Part shown: one piece after another, positions 58,711 through 64,000 of the stretch | Position numbering within the stretch: position 1 is the stretch's first letter | Layout: each line of letters starts with the position of its first letter | Assembly: GCA_032719365.1 (NCBI GenBank) | Contig: CM064874.1 | Coordinates: 38,364,716-38,428,715, forward strand | Reading direction: 5' to 3' | Source: Prinsepia uniflora | Taxonomy: Eukaryota > Streptophyta > Magnoliopsida > Rosales > Rosaceae | Length of the DNA stretch: 64,000 nucleotides | Program-made: the position numbers and the translations under genes | The notes under the pieces: generated by a model | Databases searched by the model: none | What the model saw: only the letters and a program-made list of their open reading frames with translations | What the model was told of the DNA's origin: nothing

Positions 58711-59104
58711 ATCAAGTGGTGACAGTTGTAGGAGGTGTCAGCGTGGATCGCGGTGTGAGGTCTGATGACTCCCAGTGGGATCAGACGACAAGATAGTTAG
58801 TGGTTGAGCAGGGAACCTTCTAGTTGGTTGTGTCAGCGAAACAGTAGATCTGATAAGTGGTGTCAGTTCGGAGAGTACGACTTCTGTCATTCGACGTGGT
58901 CGAATGTAGTCGATACGACGTGAGTGTTAGTGGTACGTCTGGCTGCAGACGAGTAAATATTGTACTAGTTAGTTGGTGTACGAGTGTACACGTATTTCGA
59001 GGTTGATTCTACTTTCCACGAGATGGATGTGGAATCAGAATAGTTGGCGTTTCGAGAACGGAACTAATTAAGGAGGGAAGAACGGTTGGATTTAGGTCGG
59101 TTGG

Positions 59105-59138
59105 AATTTCGAGGATGAAATTAATTAGGGAGGGAAGG
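59105..59138 (+). other. Pre-PPT hairpin and polypurine tract of H
   Basis: AATTTCG-AGGA-TGAAATT (59105-59122, one G-U pair), then agggagggaagg (59127-59138) just before the 3' LTR. Confidence 0.9.
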
Positions 59139-59139
59139 T

Positions 59140-62100
59140 TGTAACGACCCGTCCCAAATTCCTAGATTAGATTAGTGACTAATCACGATTAGTGAGGCTA
59201 ATCAATGATTAGTTAGGCGAAATCGGACGAACGACGCAAAATGACCGTTTTGCCCTTCGGCGTGGCAAAACATTTACTTTTCGTTCGGCCGGTCAAATGG
59301 ACTTTGACCGATGATTGTGACGTAGTTCGTGACGTCACGAGTTCATAGACAGGTGGCACGTTCAATTCCGACGTTCGAGGAGGAAGTTATGACGTTCGGA
59401 AGTTTAAGGGGATTTTGGTAATTTTGGTGAAATGGGGTCAAATGTTGACTTTTTGACCAAAAGGTCCGATGGCCGAGGGCCAAAGACCATTAGGTAGATA
59501 AGGACGATACGAATCCATAGACAGGCGGCTCACTGAAATCGGACTTCGAACGAGAGAGTTATGGGTCACGGAAGTTCGATTTCACTATGTACGAACTTCG
59601 AGACGGGGACGTTTTGGCGAAATCTGATTGGGTGGATATTTTGGTGGGCCCCATGGATGAGTGACAAGTGTCACTCATCCCATTGGCTTAGACCCCCAAA
59701 ATGTGGATCTATATAATTAATTAATATTATTTAATTACTTTTATAAACCAAACCCACCCACCATTCAATCTTAACCATCCATTTCAATCTCATCTTTTAA
59801 TCCCCACCATCCATCTCTCTTTCTCTCATCAGCCACCCTCCTTCATCTTTGTTCATCCTCCAACCCGAAACCCATAACCCCATTTTTCTTCATTTCTTCA
59901 AAAATCAAAACACACAAACACACTTCACCATTCATCACTTGTGTGAGCTGGGAGTGACCGTGGGAGGAGTGTGAAGGGTTGAGGACCGAGAGGCTAGACG
60001 GTGGCCCACGGTGAAGGCCACGGCGGAGAGAACCCGAGAGGTAAAAATATTCAAAAATTCAAAACTCCGTTTCATTGCTTTTTATTCGATTCTAAGGCTT
60101 GGGTTAGGTTGCTGGTAGTCCTAGGAGGTCAGTAGGATTGGTTTTGGGGCTTGGGGTGGCCTGGAACGGCCGTGAACGGCGGGGGAAAACTCACCCGCCA
60201 TAGCCAATCTTGAAGGGTTAGTTTTTGATGTTTTCCTTCCATTCTAAGGTCCTAGAACTCTAGGTTAGGGAGAGACGAAGAGAATAGGACAAACGGGGAC
60301 GATTTTGGTGGCTGGACGGCGGAGAACCGGCCGGGTCAAGTCGCGGGTCACGGCGACCCGGTTGCAGGGTTCGGGTCAACCCGTCGAGTGGTTGAAGGTG
60401 GTGACGTGGCGTGATGACATGGCACCTGTCAGATTGTCAGGTGACATGGACCACTCATCAGCCGACACGTGTCACATGTCAGTGCACAGTCAGCACTGAC
60501 AAGTTAGTGACGTGGCCTAATCAGGGGCTGACACGTGGCACAGACGTGGACCAGTGCCGTGATGACATGTGGAACATGTCAGACTGCCACGTGGCACTAA
60601 CAGCACAGTGACGTGGACTAATGGGAGCATGACACGTGGCACCTGTCAGAGTCTGACAGTCAGACCTGACAGCTGTCAGATGATGTCATGCTGACGTCAG
60701 CGATGACGTCAGCAGGTACTGTAGCTGGCGCGTGAAGCCCACGCGCAGCCACTTCAGGCGGCGCGTGAGGGCGCGTGGCAGGGAATCTAGGGAAGGTTCC
60801 AACATACGAAATCATATATTCGATGTAACGAACATTTTGGGACTGGTTTCGTGTCGATCGGACACCGTCTCGATATGTTTCGGGGCATCAGAAGGTTTAG
60901 GTTCTGGATTAAAAATAGTTAAAAATACGGGAACATTACGGGGCTTTGGTAGGAGGTTAATTAAGTAGTTAGTAACCTTCTATTACGATTTGGACAGGTT
61001 TGGGAGTCCCGGTGACGGTGATCGGCTCGGGGAGCCGTATGGCACGCAAATCGAGGCGGCAGCTCGGACGGTCTGTGAGTGGACCTTGTTTTCTAAATTG
61101 GTGCATGCATAAATGTTTATTATTGATTTAAATGATTTTGGATTTGGATTTCTAAATGGATCAACTCGGGTATGAGATTCATTTGGTTGTGTCTCGGGCA
61201 TATGACGCTATTTATGACCTTCGGGTCTAATTCGTGGTCGCGACGGGTGCTATGTGCACGGCGATCGACGATACGACGCTCGCCTCCGGATTGGGATGTG
61301 TTCCTTCCGGAGAGGTCACGATGCACGATTCGTTGTCGGGCAGCCTGGGGAGGCTCGACTTCGGAGTGCTGACGGTTCAGGATAGCGATCGGTGATGAGT
61401 GCACCATGATCTTGTGGTGGTCGCGTCAGTTGATTTGTTCACGGCGACATACCAGGATTGAGGGCGGTCCTTGATGGATGGTTGCACGCATCACCATGAT
61501 CAGAGTCGTGACTGACCTATAGATATCGGGCACGGTGCCCAGTTGAGTCATATGTTCGTCCACGAGACCCAGTTACTTTATGGTTTATGATTTTGGGTCA
61601 GGGACCCTACGTGGATTTCCAAGTTCATGACGGTTTATGGGAACCGGCATGAACCTTTGTCAGGTCATTCTAGTTCTTGACGGTTTATGGGAACCGGCAT
61701 GAACTCTGGAAAGGTCATTGTGGTTCATGACGGTTTATGAGAACTGGCTTGAACCTTTGTCAGGTCATTCTGGTTCTTGACGGTTTATGGGAACCAGCAT
61801 GAACTCTGGAAAGTTCATTGTGGTTCATGACGGTTTATGGGAACCGGCATGAACCTTTGTCAGGTCATTCTGGTTCTTGACGGTTTATGGGGACCGGCAT
61901 GAACCCTGGTTATGTTATTACGGTACATGACGGTTTATGGGAACCGGCATGTTACCTAATTATGGATATTATGGATCATGACGGTTCAGGGGGGAACCGG
62001 ACATGAATGTTTTTGTTATGTATATATATGTACATCTACCTTCCTTTACATGTTCTACTATCTCCTCCGGGGAGGGTCGTTGGCCTGGGTGGACCCCGTA

Positions 62101-62801
62101 GTAGTCACGGAGCACCGACTGAGTGGAGTCACCCCCTAGTTGGGTTCCTTACTCTCAGGAAGGCTATGATTACTATTACCTCGGGTAGGGTCAGTGGTCT
62201 GCGGACATTGATCTTGACTTTGAGAAGACTCGGATTGAGACCCGGGTAGCACGCGCGTAGCTTTGGATACCGTGACAGGATTGGTTGTGTGACTTATATG
62301 TATATATGATATATGATATGTGGTGTGCACAGGTGTGCACAGGATTTGAGCAGTGGCTCGTGTACTTGGTTTCTTTATGGTTTGGGGCCGAGTCCCTTAT
62401 GGATTTGCGCAGTGGCCCGTATGGTCGTTTTCATTGTGGTCCTTTCGACCTTGGTTTATATCTGCTTCGGGCTTAGTCCCACATATGATTTGTTTTGGAT
62501 AAATGGTTTTCGAATGCATGCATGCTTTTTAGTGAAGGGTACAAATGTCTTCTCGTTAAAATGTTTTTATAAACTTTTGTTTTGTCCACTCACAGTTTTT
62601 AATGTTTTGACTGCCCTTCAGGTTGACATCGGATGTGGACTGTAGCAGAGACCGAGATATCACATGCCTCCTCCGGATCCTGGCGTACTCTGATAGCCCG
62701 GGAGGGCAAAGGTCGGAAATATCCCTTGTCTGACACTCCGTGTCAGACGGGAGCAGGGTCATCCCACGTTAATCCCGGGGGGATTGGGAGTGGTCCTGTC
62801 A
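59140..62801 (+). repeat. 3' LTR of H
   Basis: Collinear with the 5' LTR. It lacks about 112 bp near 61115 that the 5' LTR has (53915-54030) and keeps the about 104 bp that the 5' LTR lost. GTGAGTGGAC 61075-61084, GTCCACTCAC 62584-62593, acceptor-like CAG ending 62621. The last bases read GGGAGTGGTCCTGTCA. Confidence 0.95.
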
Positions 62802-62806
62802 GTAAG

Positions 62807-63433
62807 GATAGGTGAAATCGTGTTATTGATGGAAGGCCATAGGATTGGAGTGGTACATGATTTTTGATCATTTGGACTATTCGAGTCCAACTGCAGGATC
62901 ATACTTGGTGTATGATGTTGGATGGAATCGAGGTTAAGGAATGGATATGATTTGCGATATCGTATGAATGATTGTACTGAATGCCAGTTATTGGCAGAAG
63001 GTAGGCACTAGTAAGGCATGTGATGATAAACACAACAGAAGGAAAGGTTCCATTCATTATCCTTAGTGACCCTGGAAAGTAGTATGAATGATTGACTTAA
63101 CGTAGGGAATGAGTTCTCGATTTATTAGACCTTATGAGGTTATTCGCCTGGTGACCTGATGGCATATGCGTGGTGATTTAAGCCATTATACCATTGTAAA
63201 CTCGGATGTTGCGCTAGGCTCTGTATCCCGAGTGGGCTTGGATATGACTGCTCGTGAGGAAGGGGTTTACAGCGAAATTTTGTCCAGAAGTTGACCCAAT
63301 AATGGGGACTGATTGTATGGTTTGCATAGGTTGGGTTATGATTTATATCCAGTTGAACCGAACTGGTATATGTCTGATTATGTTTCTGGTTTGAATCATG
63401 GCACTTACTGATAGAAATTTCGAGGACGAAATT
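62807..63433 (+). pseudogene. Decayed integrase end of L
   Basis: At about 63130-63180 one frame gives IRPYEVIRLVT, matching the GPY/F-type module of K (IGPYEIVERIG). The rest is stop-ridden. It ends in the pre-PPT inverted repeat AATTTCG-AGGA-CGAAATT (63416-63433). Confidence 0.55.
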
Positions 63434-63449
63434 CCTTATGGGGGTAGGT
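63434..63449 (+). other. Polypurine tract of L
   Basis: ccttatgggggtaggt directly before the 3' LTR start TGTGACG at 63450; the purine core is atgggggtagg. Confidence 0.8.
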
Positions 63450-64000
63450 TGTGACGACCCGGAAATTTGAAAAAGAAAAATTTAGAAAATTTGAAGGAAA
63501 TGGCGATTTTGCCCCTAGTTATAAGGGTCGAAAGTTGACTTTTTGATCGGGACACTTTTTGGACTGGCCGTAAAGACCGTTGGGTAGGTCTCGAGACGCT
63601 GAATCCGTAGACAGGCAGCATGCGTCAATCAGAGTTCGGATGTAAAAGATACGGGTCTGAGACGGCGAAGGGCAATTTGGTAATTTTTCAAAAGAAGGGT
63701 AAATTGGTAAATTGGCACAGTATTGGATGACTCTGCCGTATTGGTGAGTCATTGGGGTCTTTAGGTGACATCTGTTACCTTATAAACACGATTGGTGGCA
63801 AATTGATGATATTTGGTTTTGAATACGTATACATATACATGTATGCGAAAAGGAAGAACAGAGCAGCAAAATAGCTCATCAAATCTTCCTTTCTGATCGA
63901 GTTCTGAGAGGGATAGAAAGATAAGAGAATTGAAGGAAGAAAAACGAGAAAGACTGAGAGGAAAGAGAATTGAGGTTGCATATCCTTAATTAGATTCATG
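63450..64000 (+). repeat. 3' LTR of L, cut by window end
   Basis: 551 bp visible, TGTGACGACCCGGAAATTTG..., collinear with 29999-30550 at about 93-94% identity by eye. Near 63970 it jumps to sequence matching 30935-30960 (ttaattagattcatg), so about 400 bp is deleted. Open frames on the minus strand are LTR sequence. Confidence 0.9.

Larger units (their letters stand above)
55715..59139 (+). pseudogene. Internal region of H, decayed, no intact gene
   Basis: 3425 bp starting with the PBS. The longest open frames are about 100 codons. One weak protease-like trace is present near 57350 (MTFDVITLDHPW; K has FDVILGMDW). No zinc knuckle, RT or integrase motif is readable. Degenerate GTGCTA repeats occur at about 56965-57015, and an 80-bp partial repeat (gattcaggatttgatt) at 57830-57930. 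Best read as an ancient pol remnant carried by a passenger element. Confidence 0.6.
52051..62801 (+). mobile_element. Full-length non-coding LTR element H
   Basis: LTRs 52051-55714 and 59140-62801 (3664 and 3662 bp) flank a 3425-bp internal region with PBS and polypurine tract. Perfect duplication GTAAG (52046-52050 and 62802-62806). The LTRs are almost identical over most of their length, so it moved recently, yet the internal region has no open frame above about 110 codons. This fits a LARD-like element mobilised by another element's proteins. It is inserted in L. Confidence 0.95.
29999..64000 (+). mobile_element. Gypsy element L, decayed internal region, hosts K, I/J and H; 3' LTR runs off window
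   Basis: 5' LTR 29999-32658, PBS at 32662, internal region broken into 32659-35083, 45513-45830, 51866-52050 and 62807-63449, polypurine tract, then a 3' LTR from 63450. Joined, the internal region is about 3.6 kb and shows decayed protease, RT and integrase order. The visible parts of the two LTRs are about 93-94% identical by eye. The left flank is CTAAA; the right end is outside the window. Confidence 0.85.

Overview
The window is plant nuclear DNA made almost entirely of LTR retrotransposons nested inside one another. I see no complete host gene, no rRNA or tRNA gene, and no bacterial-style operon. Evidence for a flowering plant: Ty3/gypsy Gag-Pol with a chromodomain, initiator-methionine tRNA primer-binding sites (TGGTATCAGA...), Athila-like and Tat/Ogre-like gypsy fragments, and a CACTA-like transposon end. 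I cannot name the species.

Layout. 1-3799: a plus-strand LTR (B, left end off-window) split by a minus-strand solo LTR (A, 261-2683, perfect duplication TTATT). 3800-6767: old decayed retroelement sequence. 6768-17043: a plus-strand solo LTR (E, perfect duplication ATAGG), split near its 5' end by a minus-strand array of three LTRs joined by two 0.61-kb internal segments (D, 6854-15513). 17049-18046: polypurine tract and 3' LTR of another element (C). 18047-26333: a decayed minus-strand Athila-like element (protease, gag, PBS, LTR) split by solo LTR G (19818-23019). 26334-28757: AT-rich sequence ending in a CACTA-like terminus. 28758-29998: broken Tat-like reverse transcriptase.

29999 to the window end is one decayed gypsy element (L). 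Three later events sit in its internal region: a near-complete chromovirus K (35084-45512), solo LTR I (45831-51860, perfect duplication TCCAT) that itself contains solo LTR J (48190-51128, perfect duplication GGCCA), and a full-length non-coding element H (52051-62801, perfect duplication GTAAG). L's 3' LTR starts at 63450 and runs off the window.

How the elements relate. K is the only one with near-readable gag, protease, RT, RNase H, integrase and chromodomain; it has three in-frame stops and one frameshift. D, H and L keep PBS, polypurine tract and very long LTRs but only scraps of coding sequence, so they look like passengers that depended on K-like helpers. Across the families I see shared non-coding architecture: (i) in most LTRs a mid-LTR GTGAGTGGAC with its exact or near-exact reverse complement 0.7-1.6 kb downstream, just before a splice-acceptor-like CAG; (ii) a family-specific array of short palindromes between these two sites in several families; (iii) GACTC-N5-GAGTC hairpins spaced about 30 nt in the leaders of D and L; (iv) a hairpin immediately before the polypurine tract. 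This shared RNA-structure plan is the most interesting signal in the window.
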